Below, in pieces: positions 1 through 8,095 of a stretch of DNA of 64,000 nt. How positions within the stretch are numbered: position 1 is the first letter of the stretch; each line of letters opens with the position of its first letter. The notes under the pieces are model-generated. The model ran no database searches and was not told the origin of the DNA. It worked only from the letters and a program-made list of their open reading frames with translations. Position numbers and translations under genes: made by a program. This DNA comes from Rahnella ecdela (GTDB lineage Bacteria; Pseudomonadota; Gammaproteobacteria; Enterobacterales; Enterobacteriaceae), in assembly GCF_019049625.1 (NCBI RefSeq), contig NZ_JAFMOY010000127.1, positions 177,707 to 241,706 of the forward strand, read 5' to 3'.

Positions 1-771
1 GACATCAATCTGATGAGCAAGGCTGGGCTGAACACTGGTTTCCTGTCGTTCAATACGCAGAAAGCGCCGCTGGATAATGTGAAAGTGCGTCAGGCGCTGA
101 CCATGGCAATTAACAAACCTCAAATAATCGAAGCGGTATTCCACGGCACGGGAACTGTTGCCAAAACGCTGTTGCCGAGCGGCGTCTGGAGTTACAACGA
201 CAAGCTGGTCGATTATGATTATTCGCCTGAAAAAGCCAAAGCATTGCTGGCTGAAGCCGGTATGCCGAACGGTTTTGATATCGACCTGTGGGCAATGCCG
301 GTTCAGCGTCCGTATAACCCGAACGCCCGTCGTATGGCGGAGATGATCCAGGCGGACTGGGCCAAAATTGGCGTCAAAGCGCACATCGTCAGTTACGAAT
401 GGGGCGAATACCAGACCCGGATCCGTAACGGCGAGCACATGGCAGCGCTGATGGGCTGGACCACGGCGAACGGTGACCCGGATAACTTCTTCGGCCCGCT
501 GTTTACCTGTAACGCAGCAAAGGGCGGTTCAAACTCGGCAAAATGGTGCTACGCGCCGTTTGACAAGCTGATTACCGAAGCGAAAGAAACCACCGATCAC
601 GCCAAACGCGTCGCGCTTTACGAACAGGCCCAGCAGATGATGCACGATCAGGCTCCGGCAGTGATGATCGCCCACTCCACCATTTTCGAACCGGTTCGCA
701 AAGAAGTGACCGGCTATGAAGTGGATCCGTTTGGGAAACATGTGTTTTATCAGGCGGATGTGAAGGAGTAA
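1..771 (+). CDS. Dipeptide ABC transporter periplasmic binding protein, C-terminal part (DppA-like)
   Basis: The gene is cut by the left edge: the frame is open from base 1 and the visible 256 residues are the C-terminal half of an SBP_bac_5 family solute-binding protein. The stretch with WAMPVQRPYNPNARRMAEM and the later MMHDQAPAVMIAHSTIFEPV closely resemble what I remember of E. coli DppA, so a periplasmic dipeptide or oligopeptide receptor feeding an ABC importer is likely. The signal peptide lies outside the window. No permease or ATPase gene follows; the next gene is convergent, so this may be a stand-alone paralogue or the last gene of a unit. Exact ligand unknown. Confidence 0.85.
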   Translation, partial: DINLMSKAGLNTGFLSFNTQKAPLDNVKVRQALTMAINKPQIIEAVFHGTGTVAKTLLPSGVWSYNDKLVDYDYSPEKAKALLAEAGMPNGFDIDLWAMPVQRPYNPNARRMAEMIQADWAKIGVKAHIVSYEWGEYQTRIRNGEHMAALMGWTTANGDPDNFFGPLFTCNAAKGGSNSAKWCYAPFDKLITEAKETTDHAKRVALYEQAQQMMHDQAPAVMIAHSTIFEPVRKEVTGYEVDPFGKHVFYQADVKE

Positions 772-793
772 AACGATCCGTGCAGTTAACTCC

Positions 794-814
794 CTCCCCC
801 TTCGCAGGGGGAGG
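794..814. terminator. GC hairpin between convergent genes
   Basis: CTCCCCC at 794-800 pairs with GGGGGAG at 807-813, with one more C-G pair outside, in the short gap between the binding-protein gene and yfcH. No U tract follows directly, so terminator function is only plausible. Confidence 0.35.
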
Positions 815-864
815 AGCAAAGCCAAAACGGTTTTTCTTTACATGCATGAGCAAGACTTGCCCCT

Positions 865-1761
865 TCACGCAAGCAAATCCTCCAGCGCTTCCTTCAGCTC
901 CTGATGTTTAAATATAAACCCGGCCGCTTCCAGTCTGCGCGGTACGGCGCGCTGGCCTCCCAGCACCAATACTGCTGATTCGCCCATCAGCAAGCGCACC
1001 ACGGGGCCTGGCGCGCGCATAAAGGCCGGGCGGTGGAGGACTTCACCGAGCAGGGCGCTGAATTGTTCATTACGTGCCGGATACGGTGACACCATATTGA
1101 ACGGGCCAGAGAGCGTTTCGTGGGCGAGCAGGAACAGGATCCCGTCAACCATGTCTTCGATATGGATCCACGGCATGTATTGCTGACCATCGCCGATCGG
1201 GCCACCAAGACCTGCGCGGAAGGGCAGTACTATTTTTGCCAGCGCACCGCCTTTTTCGGCCAGTACGATCCCGGTTCGTAGCAGACAGACCCGCGTGGAC
1301 GGGCTTTGTGCGGACATCGCCAGCGCTTCCCAGCGGGCGCACAACTGCCAGGTAAATTGCTTGTTCGGCGGCTCATCTTCCGGCACCAGGGCCTGGCCCT
1401 GATCGCCGTAATAACCTACCGCTGAACCGGAAATGAAGACTGAAGGGGGCGTCTGGCTGGCATTAATCAGCGTTGCCAGCTTTTCGGTGAGCTGCCAGCG
1501 GCTTTCGCACAACAGGGCTTTGTGTTCTTTCGTCCAGCGTTTATCCGCGATCGGTTCACCGGCAAGATTGATGACGGCGTCGAAACCGTCGAGTGTGGTT
1601 TTGCCGTCCAGCGTTTCCCAGATCTGAACCTGCGAACCCAACAGCTTTGCCGCACGCTCCGGTGCGCGGCTCAGTGCGGTAATCTGATGAGATTGCTCAA
1701 GAAGCCGTTCGGTGAGTTTTCGGCCGATGAGCCCGGTGGCGCCGGTTATCAGGATTTTCAT
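865..1761 (-). CDS. yfcH: SDR-type epimerase family protein YfcH
   Basis: A 298-residue protein of the atypical short-chain dehydrogenase family TIGR01777 (SDR39U). The N-terminal [12 protein letters not shown] is the NAD(P)-binding glycine motif of a Rossmann fold, and the SGSAVGYYG segment holds the Ser/Tyr region of the family. Length matches E. coli YfcH (about 297 aa). The substrate of this family is not established in bacteria; the protein is cytosolic by sequence. It is transcribed leftward, convergent with the binding-protein gene and upstream of nothing obvious in the same direction. Confidence 0.88.
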   Translation of the reverse strand: MKILITGATGLIGRKLTERLLEQSHQITALSRAPERAAKLLGSQVQIWETLDGKTTLDGFDAVINLAGEPIADKRWTKEHKALLCESRWQLTEKLATLINASQTPPSVFISGSAVGYYGDQGQALVPEDEPPNKQFTWQLCARWEALAMSAQSPSTRVCLLRTGIVLAEKGGALAKIVLPFRAGLGGPIGDGQQYMPWIHIEDMVDGILFLLAHETLSGPFNMVSPYPARNEQFSALLGEVLHRPAFMRAPGPVVRLLMGESAVLVLGGQRAVPRRLEAAGFIFKHQELKEALEDLLA

Positions 1762-1881
1762 ATCGTGATCCTTAACTGTCTGAATTCGCGGATGAACTGA
1801 CTCTAATCATAGATTAGTCATCGCCACTAACTCGCGATGTGGAGCACAATTAAGCGTTTTAATTTTAAAGAGGGGAAATAC

Positions 1882-1913
1882 ACCTCCGGCAAAGTCCGCA
1901 GGTGCCGGGAGGT
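1882..1913 (-). terminator. Terminator after yfcG
   Basis: The arms at 1882-1891 and 1903-1913 pair over ten base pairs with one bulged G, directly after the yfcG stop codon. The leftward transcript then runs into a pyrimidine-rich stretch. Confidence 0.55.
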
Positions 1914-2540
1914 CTATGCCTGCGCTAACGCATAGGCTTTTTGCGTCGCCGGACGGCTTTTCACCCGTTCAAACCAGTTACGCACGGCAGGAAATTCCGC
2001 CAGATCAATACGCTGGCGCTCATGCGCCGCCACCCACGGGTAAGTGGCAATATCAGCAATGCTGTAATTCTCACCTGCGATATAGGCATTTTTTTCCAGC
2101 TGACGGTTCAGCACCCCATATAACCGGCGGGTTTCCTGCAGAAAACGTTCGATGGCATAAGGTACCGGTTGCGGCGCGTATTGAGTGAAATGATGATTCT
2201 GGCCGAGCATCGGGCCAAATCCGGCAACCTGCCAGGTCAGCCACTCCAGCGTGAGGGTGCGTTCGCGCAGTTCCGGGCTGAGAAATTTGCCGGTTTTTTC
2301 TGCCAGATACTGCAAAATTGCGCCAGACTCAAAGACACTGATCGGTGCGCCGCCATCCACAGGCTGATGATCGACAATGGCCGGGATTTTATTGTTCGGG
2401 GAAATAGCGAGGAATTCAGGCTTGAATTGCTCTCCGGCGCTCATATCAATGCGATAAAGCCGGTATGGCAGGCCACTCTCTTCAAGAAAAAGAGAAATTT
2501 TATGGCCATTGGGCGTGGGTGCGTAATAGAGATCGATCAT
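1914..2540 (-). CDS. yfcG: GSH-dependent disulfide-bond oxidoreductase YfcG (GST family)
   Basis: A 208-residue glutathione S-transferase homologue, nearly identical in layout to E. coli YfcG. The N-terminal thioredoxin-like domain (about residues 1-85) carries YYAPTPNGHK, with Thr9 and Asn11 at the positions that replace the usual catalytic Tyr/Ser/Cys in this Nu-class protein, and ISPNNKIPAIVD with the cis-Pro. The helical C-terminal domain follows, with WQVAGFGPMLGQNHHF. Family members reduce disulfides using glutathione in the cytosol. YfcF is the alternative paralogue, but the PTPNGHK signature fits YfcG. Confidence 0.9.
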   Translation of the reverse strand: MIDLYYAPTPNGHKISLFLEESGLPYRLYRIDMSAGEQFKPEFLAISPNNKIPAIVDHQPVDGGAPISVFESGAILQYLAEKTGKFLSPELRERTLTLEWLTWQVAGFGPMLGQNHHFTQYAPQPVPYAIERFLQETRRLYGVLNRQLEKNAYIAGENYSIADIATYPWVAAHERQRIDLAEFPAVRNWFERVKSRPATQKAYALAQA

Positions 2541-2856
2541 ATTGCCTCCTGCGTTGTTTTAATCAGACTCCGCGACTTGCGGGGCGGGATGCGCCAATGG
2601 GGAATTGATACTCACAAACTTTTTATCATGACTAATAGGTTATCATAATCCATATGAATGACTGGCTATGTCAGAGTTGTCTGATGGCGAACTTTGTGGG
2701 CTAACATAGCTTTTACGGTGTATGAACGCACCCATAGCTATTGAAGCGACCCAGCAGACCCAGATAGAATCTCCGGATATTATCGACGTGTTGCAAAATC
2801 ACAGCGCACAGACTTATTGCGCACAGACCAGCGCTTAAAAGAGAAGGTTCCAGCGG
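2541..2856. other. Intergenic region between divergent yfcG and yfcD
   Basis: About 316 bases. It must hold the promoters of yfcG (leftward) and yfcD (rightward), but no convincing sigma-70 pair stands out. An AT-rich stretch lies near 2600-2660. A 38-codon open frame at 2722-2838 ends just before the yfcD ribosome-binding site and is listed separately. Confidence 0.5.
2722..2838 (+). CDS. Possible small ORF upstream of yfcD (38 aa)
   Basis: ATG at 2722 opens a 38-codon frame ending in TAA at 2836-2838, 18 bases before the yfcD start. The product (starting MNAPIAIEATQQTQ) has no motif I recognise and the ribosome-binding site is weak. It could be a leader peptide, an unannotated small protein, or chance. 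Confidence 0.22.
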   Translation: MNAPIAIEATQQTQIESPDIIDVLQNHSAQTYCAQTSA

Positions 2857-3471
2857 ATGTCAGAACAAGAGCAAAACATCAGTACGGATGAATGGGTTGA
2901 TATCGTCAACGAAGATAACGAAGTCATTGCCCAGGCCAGCCGACAACAAATGCGCGCTCAGGTCCTGCGTCACCGTGCCAGCTATATCGTGGTTCATGAT
3001 GGCATGGGTAATATTTTGATTCAGCGCCGTACTGAAACCAAAGATTTCTACCCGGGCTGGCTGGATGCAACAGCCGGTGGCGTGGTGCAAAGTGGTGAAA
3101 ATATTCTGGACTCTGCGCGTCGTGAAGCCGAAGAAGAGTTAGGAATTGCCGGTGTGCCTTTTGCCGAGCACGGGCAGTTCTATTTTGAAGAAGAGAACAA
3201 ATGCCGCGTCTGGGGCGCGCTGTTCAGTTGCGTATCCCACGGTCCATTCGCTTTGCAGGAAGAAGAAATTGATGCTGTACGCTGGATGACGCCGGAAGAG
3301 ATCACCGCCCGTTGTGATGAATTCACGCCTGATTCTCTTAAAGCCCTGTCATTGTGGATGACGCGCAATAACGAGAAAGAACACGGCAAGCCTCTGACGC
3401 GTGAAGCGGCAGCACCGGCGGCTGAAAGTGTGAAAACTGATGAAGATTCGTCTCGCGAAGACGATATCTGA
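2857..3471 (+). CDS. yfcD: Nudix hydrolase YfcD
   Basis: A 204-residue Nudix-fold hydrolase. The Nudix box is intact at about residues 73-95 ([20 protein letters not shown] followed by LGI), giving the Mg-binding glutamates. The sequence matches E. coli YfcD closely through the SLKALSLWM region. E. coli YfcD is about 180 residues; here the C-terminus carries an extra charged, low-complexity tail of about 25 residues rich in Ala, Glu, Asp and Ser. The substrate is unknown; the IPP-isomerase-like subgroup is the nearest relative. A GAAGG Shine-Dalgarno sequence precedes the ATG. Confidence 0.9.
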   Translation: MSEQEQNISTDEWVDIVNEDNEVIAQASRQQMRAQVLRHRASYIVVHDGMGNILIQRRTETKDFYPGWLDATAGGVVQSGENILDSARREAEEELGIAGVPFAEHGQFYFEEENKCRVWGALFSCVSHGPFALQEEEIDAVRWMTPEEITARCDEFTPDSLKALSLWMTRNNEKEHGKPLTREAAAPAAESVKTDEDSSREDDI

Positions 3472-3482
3472 TAAGCATCTCG

Positions 3483-3512
3483 CGGGCGATATACTATCGC
3501 CCGTTGTTTTTC
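3483..3512 (+). terminator. Rho-independent terminator of yfcD
   Basis: CGGGCGATA (3483-3491) pairs perfectly with TATCGCCCG (3495-3503) across a TAC loop, followed by TTGTTTTTC. The hairpin lies in the 40-base gap between yfcD and the convergent regulator gene. Confidence 0.75.
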
Positions 3513-4528
3513 TAGCAACTGTCCCGCTTACACAATGACGATGCAATCGTCACCTCTTCCCATTCTTCGTCATTAATCCTCGCCAGTAACGCCTGTGCCG
3601 CGCGCACGCCGATTTCTTTATGCGGAATAGCAATGGTGGTCAGCGGTGGCTGACAGACTTTGCTGACGTCTGAATTGCCAAAACCGACCACAGCCAGATC
3701 GTCCGGCACTTTGATTCTTCTGCGCTGACATTCATACAGTGCGCCGCAGGCCAGATCGTCTGACACACACACCAGCGCGTCGAGTTCTGGCCAGGCCAGC
3801 AAAAATTCAGGCAGTTGCTGGGCCCCGGTAGAAAAACAGGCAGGCTCCGCAGCGTTGATCACCCGGTGCGGCGACATGTGCGCTTTCAGCATCGCTTTAC
3901 GCCAGCCCTGCAAATGTTGCTGGAAAATCCACTGTTCCTGATTGGCGCACAGCATGCCAATGTTTTGATAACCCTTTGCCACCACGGTTTGCGTCAGCTG
4001 AAACATCGCTTCGACGTAATCAATACCGATATTCATATCGATGGGGGAATCGGTCAGCGCACCGATTTCTAACACCGGAATAGTCAGGTTATCCAGCCAT
4101 TGCCTGACATTCGCGGAATGCTCAACGGAAAGCAAAATCGCCGCCGCCAGATTGTAAGAAAGCAGCGTTTCCAGCAGCTTTTCCTCACGCTCCATGCGGT
4201 GCTGGGATTCGGCCAGCATGATCTGATATCCCGCCGGCTGGAGCACTTTCTGCAATCCTGCAAACATCTCCGCGCAACCGGATTCAGACAGGCTGGGGAC
4301 AATCATCGCAATAGTATTGGACGAGGCAGAAGCCAGAGAACTTGCGGCCTGATTGGGCAGATAACCCAGCTGACTGACGGCTTCTTCGATTTTTTCCCGC
4401 AGCTTGTCGGAGACCTGCTCCGGTGTTCGCAGTGCACGGGAAACCGTCATGCTCCCCACGCCTGCAAGCTGCGCAACATCTGCCAGCGTGACTCTTCCGG
4501 TACTGCGTCTTTTCTTGTTAATGGACAT
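3512..4528 (-). CDS. LacI/GntR-type transcriptional regulator of the PTS-transketolase locus
   Basis: A 338-residue LacI-family repressor. The N-terminal helix-turn-helix (about residues 14-36) contains VTLADVAQLAGVGSMTVSRA, followed by the hinge helix QAASSLASASSNTIAMIVP and a periplasmic-binding-protein-like effector domain ending near VVGFGNSDVSKVCQPPLTTI. The sequence is most like GntR/IdnR-type members. It is transcribed away from the PTS genes, with a 353-base shared control region holding three matching palindromes, so it very likely represses the adjacent operon and perhaps itself. The inducer is presumably a phosphorylated sugar made by the PTS; its identity is not visible from sequence. 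Confidence 0.88.
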   Translation of the reverse strand: MSINKKRRSTGRVTLADVAQLAGVGSMTVSRALRTPEQVSDKLREKIEEAVSQLGYLPNQAASSLASASSNTIAMIVPSLSESGCAEMFAGLQKVLQPAGYQIMLAESQHRMEREEKLLETLLSYNLAAAILLSVEHSANVRQWLDNLTIPVLEIGALTDSPIDMNIGIDYVEAMFQLTQTVVAKGYQNIGMLCANQEQWIFQQHLQGWRKAMLKAHMSPHRVINAAEPACFSTGAQQLPEFLLAWPELDALVCVSDDLACGALYECQRRRIKVPDDLAVVGFGNSDVSKVCQPPLTTIAIPHKEIGVRAAQALLARINDEEWEEVTIASSLCKRDSC

Positions 4529-4721
4529 TCACGATCCTGACCTTAACTGCGCATCGTGCGCACAATGTATGCCCGTTGGCATAACGAAAAAAGCGAGCCG
4601 CAGCAGGACCGGCATAACGGGAACTACGGCAGAATTCGGTAAATTATCGGCAATTTCCAGACAAAGTATACCGTTATTTGTACAAACCTCTGGCCAGTGA
4701 TACCGCAGCGCGATTATTTTT

Positions 4722-4733
4722 GATAGCGCTATC
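4722..4733. promoter_or_regulatory. Putative LacI-family operator O1
   Basis: GATAGCGCTATC is a perfect palindrome (14 bp when the flanking T and A are counted, 4721-4734). A CpG-centred dyad is typical of LacI-family operators, and the site is repeated twice more in this control region. Confidence 0.6.
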
Positions 4734-4756
4734 ACAGATCTCAATGATAGAAGTTT

Positions 4757-4768
4757 GGTAGCGCTATC
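4757..4768. promoter_or_regulatory. Putative LacI-family operator O2
   Basis: GGTAGCGCTATC matches O1 at 11 of 12 positions, 35 bases downstream, immediately upstream of the CRP site. Confidence 0.58.
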
Positions 4769-4770
4769 TT

Positions 4771-4786
4771 TGTGAGATGTATCACA
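4771..4786. promoter_or_regulatory. Consensus CRP-cAMP site upstream of the PTS operon
   Basis: TGTGAGATGTATCACA has both perfect half-sites (TGTGA and TCACA with six bases between). Its centre (4778.5) is about 42 bases upstream of a start point predicted from the TAGAGT -10-like hexamer at 4809-4814, which would make this a class II CRP promoter. Confidence 0.75.
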
Positions 4787-4789
4787 GAT

Positions 4790-4801
4790 GTTAACGCTAC
4801 C
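4790..4801. promoter_or_regulatory. Putative LacI-family operator O3
   Basis: GTTAACGCTACC matches the reverse complement of O2 at 10 of 12 positions. It would overlap the -35 to spacer region of the predicted promoter, a good place for repression. Confidence 0.45.
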
Positions 4802-4881
4802 GCTGAAGTAGAGTCTGGATCGTTGGTGCGGTTTGGGGGAAATTTGACCGGCCATCTTCAAAAATAAAACGGAGCATCACT

Positions 4882-5325
4882 ATGCTGAATGATTGGCTGA
4901 CTTCTGAACGAATTCAGATCAGAACGGATATCACGGACTGGCGGCAGGCAGTGGAAGTGAGCGCTGAGCCACTGCTGAAAGAAGGGACAATTACCCCGGA
5001 TTACCTGACGGCGATTTTTGCGCAGCGGGAAAAACTGGGGCCGTATTTTGTTCTGGCACCGGGCATTGCGATGCCACATGCCAGACCGGAAGAGGGAGCA
5101 AACGGACTGGGTTTATCTCTGCTGACGTTACCGCAGGGGGTGAAGTTTAATTCAGAGGATAATGATCCGGTATATACAGTCGTCATGTTATCCGCACCCG
5201 ATAAGCACAGTCATATTGAACTGATTTCTGAGCTGGCTGAATTATTTTCCAGCGATGAAGATATGCAGAAAATCCATCAGGCAAAAACCATCAGTGAAAT
5301 ACAAGAAGTGATTTCCCGCTATTAA
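4882..5325 (+). CDS. PTS EIIA component, ascorbate/fructose-mannitol type (UlaC-like)
   Basis: A 147-residue EIIA protein of the fructose/mannitol-type fold (PTS_EIIA_2), most like UlaC/SgaA. The phospho-accepting histidine is His66 in GIAMPHARPEEG. It takes phosphate from HPr and passes it to the EIIB encoded next. A GGAG ribosome-binding site lies a few bases before the ATG. It is the first gene of the PTS-transketolase operon, directly downstream of the CRP site and putative operators. The sugar is unknown; similarity to Ula components does not prove ascorbate, since genes for the later ascorbate steps (UlaD, E, F, G) are absent. Confidence 0.85.
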   Translation: MLNDWLTSERIQIRTDITDWRQAVEVSAEPLLKEGTITPDYLTAIFAQREKLGPYFVLAPGIAMPHARPEEGANGLGLSLLTLPQGVKFNSEDNDPVYTVVMLSAPDKHSHIELISELAELFSSDEDMQKIHQAKTISEIQEVISRY

Positions 5326-5451
5326 TTTGAGTGACTGCTGCAATCGGGAAAATCATTTCAATCAGAGAATTATAAACAATCAGAGGCCCGGATACGGGTA
5401 ACTGATACGCTATGTTACGCTTTCAAAACAGATAAAGAACAGGTGAATAAA

Positions 5452-5733
5452 ATGAAAATTATGGCGATTTGTGGTTCCGGTTTAGGCAGCAGCTTTATGG
5501 TTGAAATGAATATTAAAAAAGTGCTGAAGAAACTGAATATTCAGGCGGATGTTCAGCACTCCGATTTGTCTTCTGCCATTCCCGGCGAAGCCGACCTGTT
5601 TGTGATGGCGAAAGACATCGCTGCCAGCGCCAGCATTCCTGATAATCAGTTAGTGGTGATCACTAACATTATTGATATTAATGAACTTGAAACCAAACTG
5701 GTTGCGCATTTTGAAAAACACCCAGTGTCCTGA
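5452..5733 (+). CDS. PTS EIIB component, ascorbate family (UlaB-like)
   Basis: A small EIIB protein of about 93 residues with the phospho-accepting cysteine in AICGSGLGSS near the N-terminus, as in UlaB/SgaB. An in-frame GTG at 5443 gives three more residues, but AGGTGA at 5441-5446 is a good ribosome-binding site for the ATG at 5452, so I prefer that start. It receives phosphate from the EIIA above and transfers it to the sugar carried by the EIIC below. The 126-base gap after the EIIA gene shows no clear terminator. Confidence 0.85.
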   Translation: MKIMAICGSGLGSSFMVEMNIKKVLKKLNIQADVQHSDLSSAIPGEADLFVMAKDIAASASIPDNQLVVITNIIDINELETKLVAHFEKHPVS

Positions 5734-5782
5734 CGGCACTGAATAACCCTACAAATAAAACAAATAGACAAACGAGGTGGAT

Positions 5783-7159
5783 ATGTTTATCCAGGAAACG
5801 CTCAAGTTTGTGGTTGATATATTAAAAGTGCCTTCCGTACTGGTGGGGCTCATCGCATTAATTGGCCTGGTCGCACAAAAGAAAAACTTTTCTGATGTGG
5901 TGAAAGGGACGGTAAAAACAATACTGGGCTTTTTAGTATTGGGCGGTGGTGCCACGGTATTAGTCGGCTCTCTTAATCCTTTAGGTGGTATGTTCGAACA
6001 CGCCTTTAATATCCAGGGTATTATTCCTAATAACGAAGCCATTGTTTCCATCGCACTGGAGAAATTCGGTGCGCCGACCGCCTTGATTATGGCGTTTGGT
6101 ATGGTGGCAAACCTGATTGTGGCGCGTTTCACCCGACTGAAATATGTCTTCCTGACCGGGCATCATACGTTCTATATGGCCTGTATGATCAGCGTCATTC
6201 TGACCGTTGCCGGATTCGAAGGCGTTGCTCTGGTCTTCACCGGTTCCCTGACGCTCGGCCTTATCATGGCGTTCTTCCCGGCGCTGGCGCAGCGTTACAT
6301 GCGTAAAATCACCGGCAGCGACGACGTGGCATTCGGCCATTTCGGCACTATCGGTTACGTCTTATCAGGCTGGATCGGCAGTAAAGTCGGCAAAGGTTCA
6401 CGTTCTACTGAAGAAATGAATCTGCCTAAAAACCTGAGCTTCCTGCGCGACAGCTCCATTTCTATCTCCCTCACCATGATCATCATCTATCTGATCATGG
6501 CGGTGTTCGCCGGTCAGGTCTTTGTTGAGGCGACTTACAGCGCGGGCCAGAACTATCTGGTGTATGCCATCATCATGGCGATTACCTTCGCGGCGGGTGT
6601 GTTCATCATTCTGCAAGGTGTGCGTCTGATCCTGGCGGAAATCGTTCCGGCATTCGTCGGCTTCTCTGAAAAACTGGTTCCAAATGCCCGTCCGGCGCTG
6701 GACTGTCCGGTGGTGTATCCGTACGCACCGAATGCCGTGCTGATTGGCTTCCTGTTCAGCTTCCTCGGCGGTCTGGTCGGTCTGTTCCTGTTAGGGCAAA
6801 TGCATCTGGTGCTGATCCTGCCGGGCGTGGTGCCGCACTTCTTCACGGGTGCAACGGCGGGTGTCTTCGGTAATGCGACCGGCGGACGTCGCGGCGCGAT
6901 GGTCGGAGCATTTGCCAACGGCGTGCTGATTACTTTCCTGCCGGTTCTGCTGTTGCCGGTGCTGGGTGCGCTGGGTTTTGCCAACGCGACATTCTCTGAC
7001 GCAGACTTCGGGGTAATCGGCATCCTGCTGGGCAACCTGGCGCGCTTCATGTCGAAGGAAGGCATCATGGCGCTGATCGTCGGTATCTTCGCGGTACTGG
7101 TCGCCTGGAACTATCTCGGCAAAAAACCGGTGGCTGAGAAAGAAGTCACTGAGAAGTAA
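5783..7159 (+). CDS. PTS EIIC permease, ascorbate family (UlaA-like)
   Basis: A very hydrophobic inner-membrane protein of about 458 residues with many transmembrane segments, of the UlaA/SgaT family (EIIC of the AG superfamily). Recognisable segments include GHHTFYMACM and GNATGGRRGAM. It binds and translocates the sugar while EIIB phosphorylates it. A GTG at 5777 is also in frame; the GAGGTGG sequence at 5774-5780 is correctly spaced for the ATG at 5783, so that start is chosen. The gene lies between the EIIB gene and the split transketolase, which suggests the sugar phosphate is cleaved by the transketolase. Confidence 0.88.
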   Translation: MFIQETLKFVVDILKVPSVLVGLIALIGLVAQKKNFSDVVKGTVKTILGFLVLGGGATVLVGSLNPLGGMFEHAFNIQGIIPNNEAIVSIALEKFGAPTALIMAFGMVANLIVARFTRLKYVFLTGHHTFYMACMISVILTVAGFEGVALVFTGSLTLGLIMAFFPALAQRYMRKITGSDDVAFGHFGTIGYVLSGWIGSKVGKGSRSTEEMNLPKNLSFLRDSSISISLTMIIIYLIMAVFAGQVFVEATYSAGQNYLVYAIIMAITFAAGVFIILQGVRLILAEIVPAFVGFSEKLVPNARPALDCPVVYPYAPNAVLIGFLFSFLGGLVGLFLLGQMHLVLILPGVVPHFFTGATAGVFGNATGGRRGAMVGAFANGVLITFLPVLLLPVLGALGFANATFSDADFGVIGILLGNLARFMSKEGIMALIVGIFAVLVAWNYLGKKPVAEKEVTEK

Positions 7160-7202
7160 TTCTGTATCACTACGTTTGTTAACTCCATCCGGGAAACACT
7201 GT

Positions 7203-7229
7203 CCTGCCTGTTAGAAATAACAGGCCAGG
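7203..7229 (+). other. Intercistronic hairpin with GAAA tetraloop
   Basis: CCTGTTA (7207-7213) pairs with TAACAGG (7218-7224) around a GAAA loop, extended by four outer pairs with one bulge. No U tract follows, so it looks more like an mRNA stability or processing element than a terminator. Confidence 0.4.
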
Positions 7230-7255
7230 ATAAGTGCTCACTAAAATAAGGACCC

Positions 7256-8095
7256 ATGAAGATGAAAGATGTCCAGGAGGTTCGTGATCTGGCCCGCCAT
7301 ATCCGCATCGAGACGCTGAAAATGCTGACCGGTCTGGGATTCGGGCACTATGGCGGCAGCATGTCAGTGGTGGAAACGCTGGCTGTATTGTATGGCGATG
7401 TGATGCGCATCGACCCGAAAAATCCAGACTGGCAGGATCGCGATTATTTCGTGCTGTCCAAAGGTCATGCGGGACCGGCGCTGTATGCGACGCTGGCGCT
7501 GAAAGGCTATTTTCCGGTCAGCGAATTGCAAACGCTGAACCAGAACGGCACCCGTTTACCGAGCCATCCGGACAGGCTGCGTACAACGGGTGTCGATGCG
7601 ACCACCGGTTCGCTCGGACAAGGCGTTTCCATCGCCGCAGGCATGGCGCTTTCGCACAAACTTGCCGGTCGCACCAACCGCGTATTCTGCATTCTTGGCG
7701 ACGGCGAACTCAACGAAGGCCAGTGCTGGGAAGCCTTCCAGTTTATTGCGCATCACAACCTGCACAACCTGACGTTGTTCATCGACTACAACAAACAACA
7801 GCTCGACGGTACGCTGGATGACGTGATTAAACCGTTCGATCTGGCCGGAAAATTCAGTGCGTTTGGCTTCGATGTTCAGACTATTAAAGGCGATGATATT
7901 GTAGCGATAAGCGAGGCGGTGACACAGGTTCGTCACGGCGAACAGCGTCCGCTGGTGGTGATCCTCGACAGCATCAAAGGGCAGGGCGTGAAGTATCTCG
8001 AACAACTGGCGAACTCGCACCATCTGCGTTTAACGCCGGATGTGAAACTGGAAATCGAAAATGCGATCGCTGAGCTGGAGGCCACCCATGTTTGA
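7256..8095 (+). CDS. Transketolase-like protein, N-terminal subunit
   Basis: A 279-residue protein equal to the N-terminal thiamine-diphosphate (pyrophosphate-binding) half of transketolase. The ThDP motif runs from ILGDGELNEGQ to FIDYNKQQ, and the substrate-channel histidines are seen in SKGHAGPALY and SHPDR. The C-terminal half is encoded separately by the next gene, with an 8-base overlap, so the two form a split enzyme. Split transketolases of this kind act in sugar catabolism; one described example is the apulose-4-phosphate transketolase. The donor sugar here is not known. AAGGA before the ATG supports the start. Confidence 0.88.
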   Translation: MKMKDVQEVRDLARHIRIETLKMLTGLGFGHYGGSMSVVETLAVLYGDVMRIDPKNPDWQDRDYFVLSKGHAGPALYATLALKGYFPVSELQTLNQNGTRLPSHPDRLRTTGVDATTGSLGQGVSIAAGMALSHKLAGRTNRVFCILGDGELNEGQCWEAFQFIAHHNLHNLTLFIDYNKQQLDGTLDDVIKPFDLAGKFSAFGFDVQTIKGDDIVAISEAVTQVRHGEQRPLVVILDSIKGQGVKYLEQLANSHHLRLTPDVKLEIENAIAELEATHV

